Source: Flavobacteriales bacterium (lineage in GTDB: Bacteria; Bacteroidota; Bacteroidia; Flavobacteriales_D; Crocinitomicaceae). Taken from it: DNA of 64,000 nt. The translations under genes and the position numbers were made by a program. The stretch is taken from positions 1 through 64,000 of the forward strand of contig CANHOA010000002.1 of assembly GCA_947462255.1 (NCBI GenBank). The letters are read 5' to 3'. The notes below the pieces were generated by a model. The model was not told where the DNA came from. It saw only the letters and a program-made list of their open reading frames with translations, and did no database searches. Shown in pieces: positions 8,189 to 15,936 of this stretch (positions are counted from its first letter, which is position 1; the number at the start of each line of letters is the position of its first letter).

Positions 8189-9343
8189 TTAGATTAGCCT
8201 TTCATACAACTCATCCAACTGCTTTCCTACAGCAGCATAGCTAAAATGCGTGAGTGCATAGGTTCTGAGTTCCTCAGGATCAAAGGACTTTCCGTTCAAC
8301 ATGGCTTGCATCGCTTCTACTAATTGAGCTTCGTTGCGCGGCTCCACCAAAATACTGTTACAATCATTCGCGAATTCGGGAATCCCATTTACTGTAGTAG
8401 CAATCACGGGAACGCCACACATCCACGCCTCTGGAATTACACAGGGGAAATTTTCGAAATTGCTAAACAGTACCAAGGCTCTACAATTTTTCACAAAATT
8501 GGCAATTTCTATCGTTGACATGGTTGGATAGAAAAATACAAATGAATTTAATATGCCTAATTCACGGGCTAATTGATGCGCTTTTGTCACATCGCCATCA
8601 CTGATAATGTGAAAAGAAAAATTGGAACTTACTTTTGAAAGCTGATGCACAGCTCGTAGCATCCCCAATACGTTTTTGGCGGGCTCAAATGCGGTAGAAA
8701 TATGGACAAATTGATGAGCGGTTTGTGGTGTTTCTGAGGGAAGAAAAATCGCTTCATTCACAACATTCGGAACCACTTGTACAGTGATTGACGGTGCTAG
8801 TTTCTTTAATCGTTCGCCTAAATCTTGGCTAACTGGCATAACACAATCTGAGGACTTAAGGACTTTTTTAGCCAGCGATAGAATGATCCTAGGATAGGCA
8901 TTTGCCCCGGCTTGAAAACCGCTTGCATGCTCACTAATCACCAGGGGAATTCCCAGTTTTGTTTTTAATTTTCGGGCGAAGTAACCCAATGGATAAATTA
9001 CATTTAAATGAATAAGATCAGGCTTGCCGTATCCCTCATAAACTCTCTTCATCCCTAAGGAAAAGGCCTTTTTGTACTGTGCAAATGCCTGCATTGAACC
9101 GAGTAAGGGTAAAGAAGTTTTTTTCTTTGGGTAATAAATTAAAATTTCGTTGAGCGCACCCCGCTTATTTTCCACTATTTCCATAGATGAATTGGTGTCA
9201 TCAGCAATAATTGCTAATACCACTACTTCATTCAAGAGGGAAACTGCCTCTGCATGTTTCTGTACAAAATTACCTAGCGTTGGGTTTTTGCGGTTGGGAT
9301 ACCAAGAACATAAAAAGAGGACTTTTTTACCTTTGTGTGACAT
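8189..9343 (-). CDS. glycosyltransferase family 4 (GT-B fold)
   Basis: A 384-residue GT4-type enzyme that should transfer a sugar from a nucleotide donor to a surface glycan or lipid. The N-terminal domain opens with KKVLFLCSWYPN, and the C-terminal domain carries the donor-site pattern FENFPCVIPEAW (EX7E type) and CGVPVIAT...GIPE. No TM segment is seen. The gene follows the cysteine desulfurase by 3 bp on the same strand. Acceptor and donor cannot be told from sequence. Confidence 0.88.
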   Translation of the reverse strand: MSHKGKKVLFLCSWYPNRKNPTLGNFVQKHAEAVSLLNEVVVLAIIADDTNSSMEIVENKRGALNEILIYYPKKKTSLPLLGSMQAFAQYKKAFSLGMKRVYEGYGKPDLIHLNVIYPLGYFARKLKTKLGIPLVISEHASGFQAGANAYPRIILSLAKKVLKSSDCVMPVSQDLGERLKKLAPSITVQVVPNVVNEAIFLPSETPQTAHQFVHISTAFEPAKNVLGMLRAVHQLSKVSSNFSFHIISDGDVTKAHQLARELGILNSFVFFYPTMSTIEIANFVKNCRALVLFSNFENFPCVIPEAWMCGVPVIATTVNGIPEFANDCNSILVEPRNEAQLVEAMQAMLNGKSFDPEELRTYALTHFSYAAVGKQLDELYERLI

Positions 9344-9346
9344 GTG

Positions 9347-10486
9347 CTAAACCAGGATGGTTTGAAATACAATGTTAACCTGTTCTATGGTGTAATCAAT
9401 TTCTTCTTTCGTGGTATAATGGGAAAATGAAAAACGAACATTAGGCCTACTCATATCGGCTTTTATTCCACTTAAAACATGTGATCCAGCAGTGGCGCCA
9501 GATGAACAAGCACTACCACCACTAGCGGCAATCCCTTTTAAATCTAAGGTAAATAATACCATGGACGCTTTTTCTGTTGGTGGAAAACAAACGTTAAGTA
9601 CCGTGTATAGCGCTTTGTCATTGGATATTTCACCATGAAATGAAATGCCCGGTATCGAAGCCTTCAATTGTTCGATCATATAGGCTTTCAATCCCCTAAC
9701 ATGGACTTGGTGTGCAGCTAAATTATCGTACGCTAAATCAAATGCTTTTGCTAAACCTACAATTCCAGCGATGTTTTCTGTTCCGCCTCTTAAACCTCTT
9801 TCTTGCGCTCCCCCATAAATAAAAGGGGCTACTTTGGTCGCTTTATTGACATAAAGAAAACCCACTCCTTTTGGCCCATGAAATTTATGTGCAGCGCAAG
9901 TAATGAAATCGATATCTAGTTCTTTTAAATCAAACGAATAATGTCCCATGGTTTGAACAGTATCCGAATGAAAATAAGCGCCGTTTTCTCTGCAAATTTT
10001 AGCCACTTCTTTGAGGGGAATCAAGGTAGCAATTTCATTATTGGCATGCATCAATGAAACCAAAGTGGGAATTTTATCGGTTAAGTGTTCAGAAAGTTCA
10101 TTCAAATCGATATTGCCAAGACTGTCTACCGATAAATAAGTAATGGTGGTGCCGTATTTTTTATGTATCGCTTCAGCCGTATGACCTACCGCATGATGCT
10201 CAATCTTCGTGGTGATGATTCGTTTAACTCCTAAGTCTTCTACAGCTGTAAGTAGCGCCATGTTATCTGCTTCAGTTCCACCCGAAGTGAAAATAAGTTC
10301 TGAGGAATGGCAATTCAACCAGGCGGCAATGGAGCGCCGAGAAGTTTCTAATAAAGCTTTAGAATTTCGACCATAATAATGCGTGGAAGAGGCATTACCA
10401 AAATTTTCTTGATAAACATCAACCATTGCCGCTATAACTTCTGGCGCCATTGGTGTAGTTGCTGCATTATCTAAATAAACACGCAT
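9347..10486 (-). CDS. cysteine desulfurase (NifS/IscS family)
   Basis: A PLP enzyme that takes sulfur from cysteine for Fe-S clusters or thio-modification. The 379 residues include the N-terminal YLDNAATTP, SGGTEADNMAL (PLP phosphate region), CAAHKFHGPKG with the Schiff-base lysine, and the active-site loop GSACSSG. The short active-site region and GSACSSG are NifS/IscS class I features. No scaffold or regulator gene is adjacent, so the role (general Fe-S or tRNA thiolation) is open. Probably heads an operon with the glycosyltransferase. Confidence 0.92.
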   Translation of the reverse strand: MRVYLDNAATTPMAPEVIAAMVDVYQENFGNASSTHYYGRNSKALLETSRRSIAAWLNCHSSELIFTSGGTEADNMALLTAVEDLGVKRIITTKIEHHAVGHTAEAIHKKYGTTITYLSVDSLGNIDLNELSEHLTDKIPTLVSLMHANNEIATLIPLKEVAKICRENGAYFHSDTVQTMGHYSFDLKELDIDFITCAAHKFHGPKGVGFLYVNKATKVAPFIYGGAQERGLRGGTENIAGIVGLAKAFDLAYDNLAAHQVHVRGLKAYMIEQLKASIPGISFHGEISNDKALYTVLNVCFPPTEKASMVLFTLDLKGIAASGGSACSSGATAGSHVLSGIKADMSRPNVRFSFSHYTTKEEIDYTIEQVNIVFQTILV

Positions 10487-10516
10487 TTTTATCTTTTAAA
10501 AAGCGAAGATACGCAT

Positions 10517-10550
10517 TTTGTTTCCTATGGTTGAAATTTTAATACCTTTG
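10517..10550 (+). promoter_or_regulatory. promoter, TTTG-N22-TACCTTTG
   Basis: TTTG at 10517-10520 and TACCTTTG at 10543-10550; the ATG at 10572 is 21 nt downstream. Confidence 0.5.
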
Positions 10551-10571
10551 ATTTGTCGATTCAATTGATGT

Positions 10572-11222
10572 ATGAAAACTGTTTCACTCTTATTTTTAAT
10601 GTTTTTAACAACAGGTGTTCTTGCCCAAAAGCCTGAAAAATCAAGAATAGGAGGCGAGCTTTCATTGGGCCTTCGATCTTCCTTGAGTCTTTTTAACGAA
10701 GAAACCAATGAGATGAGCGGAAAAGGAGTTGGGGGTCAATTCCGTTTACGGTTTGCTGAAGATCTAAACAGCGAGTGGTTTTTCGATTATTTAACGAGCG
10801 ATATTTTAAACTATGCCTTTCGGACCGACTACCACATTGGTTGGAGCGTCATGTATTATCCCCTAGCCTACCAAGCCTATTACAAAAGCAAGGAACACAA
10901 ACTCACCTTAAGGCCTTACATTATCGCTGGACATTGCTTCGACTACACATCCATTCAATCCAAAGCAAACAAGGACATTTTTGCAGATCGCTGGAGCTCA
11001 GCAATACAAGCCGGTATCGGCAATCATTTTGAGCTTGGTCCGCGCTTCGACCTCTCGCTGAGTGGCCAATACATGGTTCATTTGGGAAAACACCTCCATT
11101 CAGACTATAATTTCTCGACTCAAACCTTAGTATTAAGCGAAGAAAAAGGACAAGATTTAGCCGGTCACCTGCTCCTCACCTTGAGTTTAAACTATAAAAT
11201 TGCTCGATTATGGGGAAAATAA
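10572..11222 (+). CDS. secreted/outer-membrane barrel-like hypothetical protein
   Basis: A 216-residue protein with a Sec signal (MKTVSLLFLMFLTTGVLAQ). The mature part alternates hydrophobic and polar residues, with many aromatic strand ends (FRLRFAED, YKIARLWGK), suggesting an outer-membrane beta-barrel. It has no family motif that I know. It overlaps the start of the next, similar-looking gene by 13 bp, so the two likely form one translational unit. Confidence 0.75.
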   Translation: MKTVSLLFLMFLTTGVLAQKPEKSRIGGELSLGLRSSLSLFNEETNEMSGKGVGGQFRLRFAEDLNSEWFFDYLTSDILNYAFRTDYHIGWSVMYYPLAYQAYYKSKEHKLTLRPYIIAGHCFDYTSIQSKANKDIFADRWSSAIQAGIGNHFELGPRFDLSLSGQYMVHLGKHLHSDYNFSTQTLVLSEEKGQDLAGHLLLTLSLNYKIARLWGK

Positions 11223-11794
11223 TGCTGCTATTGGCCTTGATGACTTCACTTTGTTCATTGAGCCAATCTAGACCCATTCATTACCAATCTGGTTTACTCA
11301 AAGCTAGTGCAACCATCGCACCTACAAATTTTTACAGGGCTTATTCTACCTCAGCAATGCTTAATGGTTACCTTGAATATATCGCAGAGGATAAAATCAG
11401 TATCAGGGGAGATGTTTTTCAATACATCCCTGGTGTTGGCAGATTTGTTTTTAATCACCTCAACATTCCGCAAAACTACACAGCCATTTACGCAGGATTA
11501 GGCTATCAACTCGGAAAGAAAAATTGGAAACACACCTTTCACATTCAACCCGGCATCACCTATACCCAAATCGGAGCTACCATAGCCTATCCAACACCGC
11601 GCTATTCCGTCAATCCTTCAATTAACCTGAAAGCAGGAACTTGTTTGTATGTTTCGCCTTACTTTCATTTTTTTGCAGAAATCAATTGGAATAACTCCTC
11701 TATTCGGAATAATCCAGAAAGCTCCTCTATTTCCACAGCCCAAGTAGGGGTTAGCGCAGGACTTGGATTTAATATTCAAACGCGAAGAAAATAA
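11210..11794 (+). CDS. secreted/outer-membrane hypothetical protein
   Basis: A 194-residue protein with a signal peptide (MGKIMLLLALMTSLCSLSQS) and a beta-rich mature region. AGLGYQLGKKNWKHTFHIQPGI and AGLGFNIQTRRK look like barrel strands. It starts within the last codons of the preceding gene (ATGG...TAA overlap). Function unknown. Its coding end lies 50 bp from the convergent MBL-rhodanese gene, and no terminator hairpin is evident between them. Confidence 0.73.
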   Translation: MGKIMLLLALMTSLCSLSQSRPIHYQSGLLKASATIAPTNFYRAYSTSAMLNGYLEYIAEDKISIRGDVFQYIPGVGRFVFNHLNIPQNYTAIYAGLGYQLGKKNWKHTFHIQPGITYTQIGATIAYPTPRYSVNPSINLKAGTCLYVSPYFHFFAEINWNNSSIRNNPESSSISTAQVGVSAGLGFNIQTRRK

Positions 11795-11844
11795 ACTAGA
11801 ATTAGTCTAAGGTGAAGAGTTGCAATTAGTTTTAAAAGCGATAC

Positions 11845-13239
11845 TTAAGATTGAGTTGAGGCGCAAGCGACTGTTACTTTAGGAAGGTTAGTTTTCGCCA
11901 AAGCAGCATAACCGCCAATAACGTCTTTTATTCCTTCGTAGCCACGAGCTTTTAGAATCGAGGCAGCAATCATGCTCCTGTAACCACCGCCACAAAGCAG
12001 GACAAGTTCTTTATCCTTAGGAAATTCGGCCATACGTTCATTGATGAAATCGAGGGGAATACTTGGTACATCTACTAAATGCTCCGATTCGTATTCACCC
12101 GGTTTCCGTACATCAATCAAAAGTTCATTGGCAGTTAATCCTTGTTCAACCTCACTTGCCTCTACCCTACCTATGCTATCAAGGGCTTCATTCCACGCAT
12201 GAATTCCTCCATCCAAATATCCCCTTACATTGTCGTATCCTACCCGAGCCAAACGACGAACCGTTTCTTCTTCCTTTCCATCTGGTGTAACTAAAATAAT
12301 TTCCTGCTTAATATCGGGAATCAAAGCTCCAACCCATGGAGCAAATTGACCTTCCAAGCCAATGAAAATACTTCCCGAAATAAATCCTTGAGCAAATTCG
12401 GTAGCAGGACGTGTATCTAAAATCAATGCTTCAGGCATCAAAGAGGTGAATTGATCCCGACTTAAGGCCTTTAGTCCACGAGCCATTACGACCTGGATAG
12501 AATCATATCCTTTTTTATTCATCGCAACGTTCATTCCAAAATAACTAGGTGGCGGCAATAAACCATTTGTCAATTCTTTAATAAAATCACTTCGGTCCAT
12601 GTCTGACCTCAAGGCATAATTGACCATTTTTTGATTCCCAAGGGTATCAAATGTTTCTTTCGACATATTTTTTCCACAAGCACTGCCAGCTCCATGTGCA
12701 GGATAAACAGTAACTGAATCCGGAAGTGTCATAATTTTTGACCGTAAGGAATCATAAAGTAATCCTGCCAATTCCTCTTGCGTCATTGCGGCTGATTTTT
12801 GTGCTAAATCAGGTCTTCCGACATCACCAATGAATAAGGTATCACCTGAAAACAAGGCGTGTTCTGATCCGTTTTCGTCGATCAAAAGATAACAAGTGGA
12901 TTCCATGGTATGTCCTGGTGTGTGCAAGACACGAACAGAGCAATCTCCGAAAGCCAATAACTCACCATCTTTGGCTGAATGAAACGCAAATTGAGGATCA
13001 GCCATAGGGCCAAAAACGATGGGAGCACCTGTAGCTTTAGCTAAATCCAAATGACCGGAAACGAAATCGGCGTGGAAATGCGTTTCTAAAATATATTTTA
13101 TCGTTACACCATCTGCCTGGGCTCTGCTCATGTAAGGGGTTATTTCCCTTAAGGGATCAATAATAATCGCCTCCGAACCGGAAGTCACATAATAAGCACC
13201 TTGCGCTAAACAGCCTGTGTAAATTTGTTCGATTTTCAT
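11845..13239 (-). CDS. MBL-fold hydrolase fused to two rhodanese domains (persulfide dioxygenase-like)
   Basis: Residues about 1-230 are a metallo-beta-lactamase domain of glyoxalase II/persulfide dioxygenase type: HFHADFVSGH (HxHxDH-type ligand set), HTPGHTMES and SGDTLFIGDVGRPD. Two rhodanese domains follow. The first (~270-355) has no catalytic Cys: its loop reads ILVTPDGKEEE. The second (~370-455) keeps CGGGYRS, a rhodanese active-site loop. Proteins with this layout oxidise glutathione- or other persulfides and handle sulfane sulfur in the cytoplasm. Single gene, with a matching promoter 18 nt upstream of its start. Confidence 0.88.
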   Translation of the reverse strand: MKIEQIYTGCLAQGAYYVTSGSEAIIIDPLREITPYMSRAQADGVTIKYILETHFHADFVSGHLDLAKATGAPIVFGPMADPQFAFHSAKDGELLAFGDCSVRVLHTPGHTMESTCYLLIDENGSEHALFSGDTLFIGDVGRPDLAQKSAAMTQEELAGLLYDSLRSKIMTLPDSVTVYPAHGAGSACGKNMSKETFDTLGNQKMVNYALRSDMDRSDFIKELTNGLLPPPSYFGMNVAMNKKGYDSIQVVMARGLKALSRDQFTSLMPEALILDTRPATEFAQGFISGSIFIGLEGQFAPWVGALIPDIKQEIILVTPDGKEEETVRRLARVGYDNVRGYLDGGIHAWNEALDSIGRVEASEVEQGLTANELLIDVRKPGEYESEHLVDVPSIPLDFINERMAEFPKDKELVLLCGGGYRSMIAASILKARGYEGIKDVIGGYAALAKTNLPKVTVACASTQS

Positions 13240-13256
13240 GATCAGTATTTTTATTA

Positions 13257-13264
13257 CAAAGGTA
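13257..13264 (-). promoter_or_regulatory. -7 box TACCTTTG for the MBL-rhodanese gene
   Basis: CAAAGGTA on the plus strand, 17 nt before the start codon at 13239. Confidence 0.55.
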
Positions 13265-13359
13265 AAAAATTAGTGGGCTTATATTTTAAAAAGGCAGCTA
13301 AATCGGTATTAATTGTGATTATTAGTAAAATTAAATTGAGTATTCGAAATCGAATCAGC

Positions 13360-13440
13360 AAACTATTTTAATGTTAAAAACCAAGAATTCATCTGAAGTG
13401 AGAACGATTTAGTGACTATTAGCGTCCGTAAAGGCGGAAA
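13360..13440 (-). repeat. dispersed repeat R1, third (diverged, inverted) copy
   Basis: The reverse complement aligns with the R1 copies at 43036 and 43576. It shares the order TTCCGCC...CGGACGC, then TCTCACTTC, GATGAATTCTT and TTTAACATTAAAATA, in a gap-free alignment across the central 29 bases. I judge about 80 percent identity by eye. It sits in an 813-bp gap between divergent genes. Confidence 0.6.
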
Positions 13441-13622
13441 TATTCGGCCTTGAATTTAATGGTTTTTGCACCTGAACTGAAACTTTTAATTTTTAAAATT
13501 TCTATAAGAACATTTTTGAAAAATTTCAGTTTCAGAAAGGAGTTAAAATTGTTCGCAACGAATTGTAAGTAGTTTTAGAATAATTATTTGCGAACAAAAT
13601 AGGAATTCATAGCCTTGACTTT

Positions 13623-13660
13623 TTTGTTTCTTTTTTTGTCAAGCAAAAAAGAAAGGCAAA
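13623..13660. repeat. AT-rich tail hairpin of the R2-type repeats
   Basis: TTTCTTTTTTTG / CAAAAAAGAAA with a TCAAG loop and an outer TTTG/CAAA pair. The same shape, loop motif and poly-T/poly-A arms recur at 15838, 27776, 43204 and 43526. The rest of 13441-13770 shows no gene or other structure that I can name. Confidence 0.55.
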
Positions 13661-13770
13661 TAGAATAATTTTTAAATTAAGATGATTATTCAAATTAGGA
13701 CTTTGATTAGGAACTTGATTGGCGGCACGAAAACTACACTCAAAAACGAAAGAGCCAAACTATTTTTTTA

Positions 13771-13925
13771 GCTCATCTCGACTACGCTCGATGTGCTTTA
13801 AGTGAATCGAGCGGAGTCGAGAGACACGGTGAAGTCGATGAGCTAAAAGTGAATCGAGCGGAGTCGAGAGACACGGTGAAGTCGATGAGCTCTAAGTGAA
13901 TCAAGAGACACGATGAACTCGAGAG
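13771..13925. repeat. REP-like 47-bp tandem repeat with an inverted flank
   Basis: A 44-bp unit beginning AGTGAATCGAGCGGAGTCGA occurs at 13801 and 13848 with no mismatch, each followed by a 3-bp spacer (period 47). A degenerate third unit starts at 13895. An inverted partial copy (AGCTCATCTCGACTACGCTCGA) occupies 13771-13800, so the block can fold on itself. Each unit has the near-palindrome TCGAGCGGAGTCGA. There are no spacers, repeats of constant spacing or cas genes that would suggest CRISPR. Confidence 0.8.
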
Positions 13926-13976
13926 TCACTATTCAAGAGTTTTGTCCCAATTAATGGGATTAGTTGAATTTTGTTG

Positions 13977-13984
13977 TACTTTTG
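13977..13984 (+). promoter_or_regulatory. -7 box TACTTTTG for the DEAD-box helicase
   Basis: Exact TAnnTTTG box leaving a leader of about 60 nt before the ATG at 14053, longer than at most promoters here. A longer leader could allow mRNA-level control, as with cold-induced RNA helicases elsewhere. Confidence 0.5.
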
Positions 13985-14052
13985 CACTTTAAATACAGTT
14001 CTTTTGATTAAAAAGTTGTCCCAGGAATTGTAAATCATCTAAAACAATTCTA

Positions 14053-15174
14053 ATGAATTTTGAACAACTCGGGGTTATTCCCACGATTTTAACCGCAATC
14101 GAAAATCAAGGTTACACCAACCCAACGCCCATCCAAGAAAAAGCTATTCCCATCGTTTTAAACGGTAATGATTTAATTGGCTGTGCACAAACAGGAACAG
14201 GAAAAACAGCTGCTTTTTCGATTCCTATTTTACAATTATTATACGCATCACCCGAGCGAAAAAAACACGGTAAAATTCGTTCCTTAATTGTTACTCCTAC
14301 CAGAGAATTAGCCATTCAAATTGGAGAAAGCATCAAACTATACGGACAAGGACTGAATATTCGTCATGCTGTTATTTTTGGTGGCGTATCGCAGCACAAC
14401 CAAGTGAATCAATTAAAATCTCATGTCGATATTCTTATCGCTACACCCGGCCGTTTATTGGATCTCATTCAACAAGGATTTGTAAAGTTGAACGATCTAG
14501 AAATCTTTGTTCTTGATGAAGCGGATAGAATGCTTGACATGGGCTTTATCCACGACATTAAAAAAATAATCAAATTACTTCCGCAGAAAAGACAAAATTT
14601 ATTTTTCTCTGCCACCATGCCTAAAGAAATTATTGGCCTAGCAAATACGATCTTAACGGATCCTAAAATGGTAGAAGTTACTCCAATTGCATCTACTTCA
14701 GATTTAATTGAGCAGCATGTTTATCATGTAGATGCAGATGAAAAGAAAAACTTACTAATTGAATTAGTGAAAGCGCAGGCAGTGGAAGCTAGAGTGTTAG
14801 TATTCACTAGAACCAAACATGGGGCAGATAAAGTGGTGAAATTCCTTCAAAAAGTTCAAATAAAATCTGCAGCAATACATGGCAATAAGTCACAAAATGC
14901 GCGTCAAAACGCATTGAATGATTTCAAAAATAAAAACCTAAAAGTATTGGTTGCCACAGATATCGCAGCTCGCGGCATCGACATCGATGATTTAGAAATG
15001 GTGTTGAATTATGAAATCCCTAATATTCCTGAAACCTATGTACATCGTATCGGAAGAACAGGTCGCGCAGGTGTTAAAGGTGTGGCAATTTCATTCTGTG
15101 ATCAAACGGAGAAAAATTACCTCAAGCTCATCCAGAAACTCACCAAAAAGGAATTAACGGTTAAAAAAGCATAA
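14053..15174 (+). CDS. rhlE: DEAD-box ATP-dependent RNA helicase, RhlE type
   Basis: A 373-residue, cytoplasmic RNA helicase. All core motifs are present in order: Q motif (GYTNPTPIQ), AQTGTGKT (I), PTRELA (Ia), TPGRLLD (Ib), VLDEADRMLD (II), SATMP (III), VFTRTKHGAD (IV), VATDIAARGIDI (V) and HRIGRTGRAG (VI). It ends soon after the core, with only a short basic tail (KKELTVKKA), shorter than many RhlE proteins. Likely helps RNA folding, ribosome assembly or decay. The RhlE subtype is inferred from overall resemblance. Confidence 0.93.
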   Translation: MNFEQLGVIPTILTAIENQGYTNPTPIQEKAIPIVLNGNDLIGCAQTGTGKTAAFSIPILQLLYASPERKKHGKIRSLIVTPTRELAIQIGESIKLYGQGLNIRHAVIFGGVSQHNQVNQLKSHVDILIATPGRLLDLIQQGFVKLNDLEIFVLDEADRMLDMGFIHDIKKIIKLLPQKRQNLFFSATMPKEIIGLANTILTDPKMVEVTPIASTSDLIEQHVYHVDADEKKNLLIELVKAQAVEARVLVFTRTKHGADKVVKFLQKVQIKSAAIHGNKSQNARQNALNDFKNKNLKVLVATDIAARGIDIDDLEMVLNYEIPNIPETYVHRIGRTGRAGVKGVAISFCDQTEKNYLKLIQKLTKKELTVKKA

Positions 15175-15258
15175 GCTAAAAACTATTTAATCTATTTTTT
15201 GTTTATTAAGTTCGTTGTTGATTCATTTGCATGATGGAACAGATTAAACGATTTTAAC

Positions 15259-15336
15259 ATGGACTCAAACTATTGTCATTACAGCGATTTACCTTCCGTT
15301 GAAGCTTACCGAAAAAAAGACATACTGAACGCGTAA
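15259..15336 (+). other. upstream reading frame of the DUF2805 gene, ends after an A7 tract
   Basis: ATG at 15259 opens a 25-codon frame (MDSNYCHYSDLPSVEAYRKK...) that stops at 15334. The A7 run at 15312-15318 falls in codon phase A AAA AAA, the form of a -1 slippery site. A -1 shift there enters the frame of the 15369 ORF, adding RHTERVTSDAETDRIIE before MAWEDRTPF. Such an extension is what the family normally has. Confidence 0.5.
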
Positions 15337-15368
15337 CGAGCGATGCAGAAACAGATCGCATTATCGAA

Positions 15369-15602
15369 ATGGCTTGGGAAGATCGTACTCCTTTTGATGC
15401 GATTAAAATGCAATTTGGTTTGAATGAACAAGGCGTAAGAAATCTAATGCGCAAGGAATTAAAAGCCAGCAGCTATAATAGATGGAGAAAACGCGTTGAG
15501 GAATGTAAAACAAAGCATGCAAAAAAAAGATTAGACCTCATCAATCGTTTTAAGTCATCATCACAACGCTTGATCACAAAAAATAAAATTTCAAAACGCT
15601 AA
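15369..15602 (+). CDS. DUF2805/TIGR03643 family protein, N-terminus possibly out of frame
   Basis: A small basic protein of unknown function, with the family's core MAWEDRTPFDAIKMQFGL, NLMRKELKASSYNRWRKR and the ending KNKISKR. The listed ORF begins inside the conserved DRIIEMAWEDR block, so it is truncated. No ATG, GTG or TTG lies upstream in this frame before the TGA at 15300. The missing part can be supplied by the frame starting at 15259 with a -1 shift in A7. Either programmed or transcriptional slippage, a real mutation or a sequencing indel would explain it. It lies downstream of rhlE by about 85-190 bp. Confidence 0.75.
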   Translation: MAWEDRTPFDAIKMQFGLNEQGVRNLMRKELKASSYNRWRKRVEECKTKHAKKRLDLINRFKSSSQRLITKNKISKR

Positions 15603-15686
15603 TATTTTTTTCAATTCTTTACCATTAGTGTTCGATAAACAAATGAATTGTATAAAAATTAACTCCATTTTCGTTTTTTTCTCCTT

Positions 15687-15824
15687 CTCGATTGGCAAAG
15701 AGAGGATAAAGAAAATTTCGAAGCGTAAGCGATACCGAAAAGCGCTTGTCGTTTGATAAGCTAGCTTATCACTCTTTTCGTGTATCGGTCGATGAGAAAT
15801 TTTCGCCGAACGTCTTCAATCGAG
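15687..15824. repeat. 138-bp nested inverted repeat
   Basis: Arms appear in nested order: CTCGATTG (15687) / CAATCGAG (15817); GAAAATTTC (15711) / GAAATTTTC (15796); CGATAC (15730) / GTATCG (15782); CGAAAAG (15736) / CTTTTCG (15774). The centre is the perfect 16-bp palindrome GATAAGCTAGCTTATC at 15755-15770. Convergent genes flank it. There is no long T-run, so it is not a simple intrinsic terminator. Everything in 15603-15936 that I could interpret is this element and its tail. Confidence 0.75.
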
Positions 15825-15830
15825 AATTGA

Positions 15831-15895
15831 TTTTTTCGTTCTTTTGTATCAAGACAAAAGGACAAAGAAAATAGAGTCCGATTTTTTATCGGACA
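15831..15895 (+). repeat. tail module shared with the 43-kb repeat (two hairpins)
   Basis: GTTCTTTTGT-ATCAAG-ACAAAAGGAC (15838-15863) and GTCCGAT-T5-ATCGGAC (15876-15894). The same pair, nearly base for base, is found inverted at 43174-43235. There it follows a different head element, so the tail appears to be a separate module. Confidence 0.75.
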
Positions 15896-15936
15896 ATATT
15901 GATTATTTCACTCACTTGTCATTAGAATTTAGTAAT

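Noticed and set aside
13801-13925. 47-bp repeats considered as a CRISPR array
   Set aside because: The spacers would be 3 bp and nearly identical; there are no cas genes.
15876-15895. GTCCGAT/ATCGGAC hairpin as an intrinsic terminator
   Set aside because: No T-run follows on either strand; the same hairpin is part of a dispersed module.
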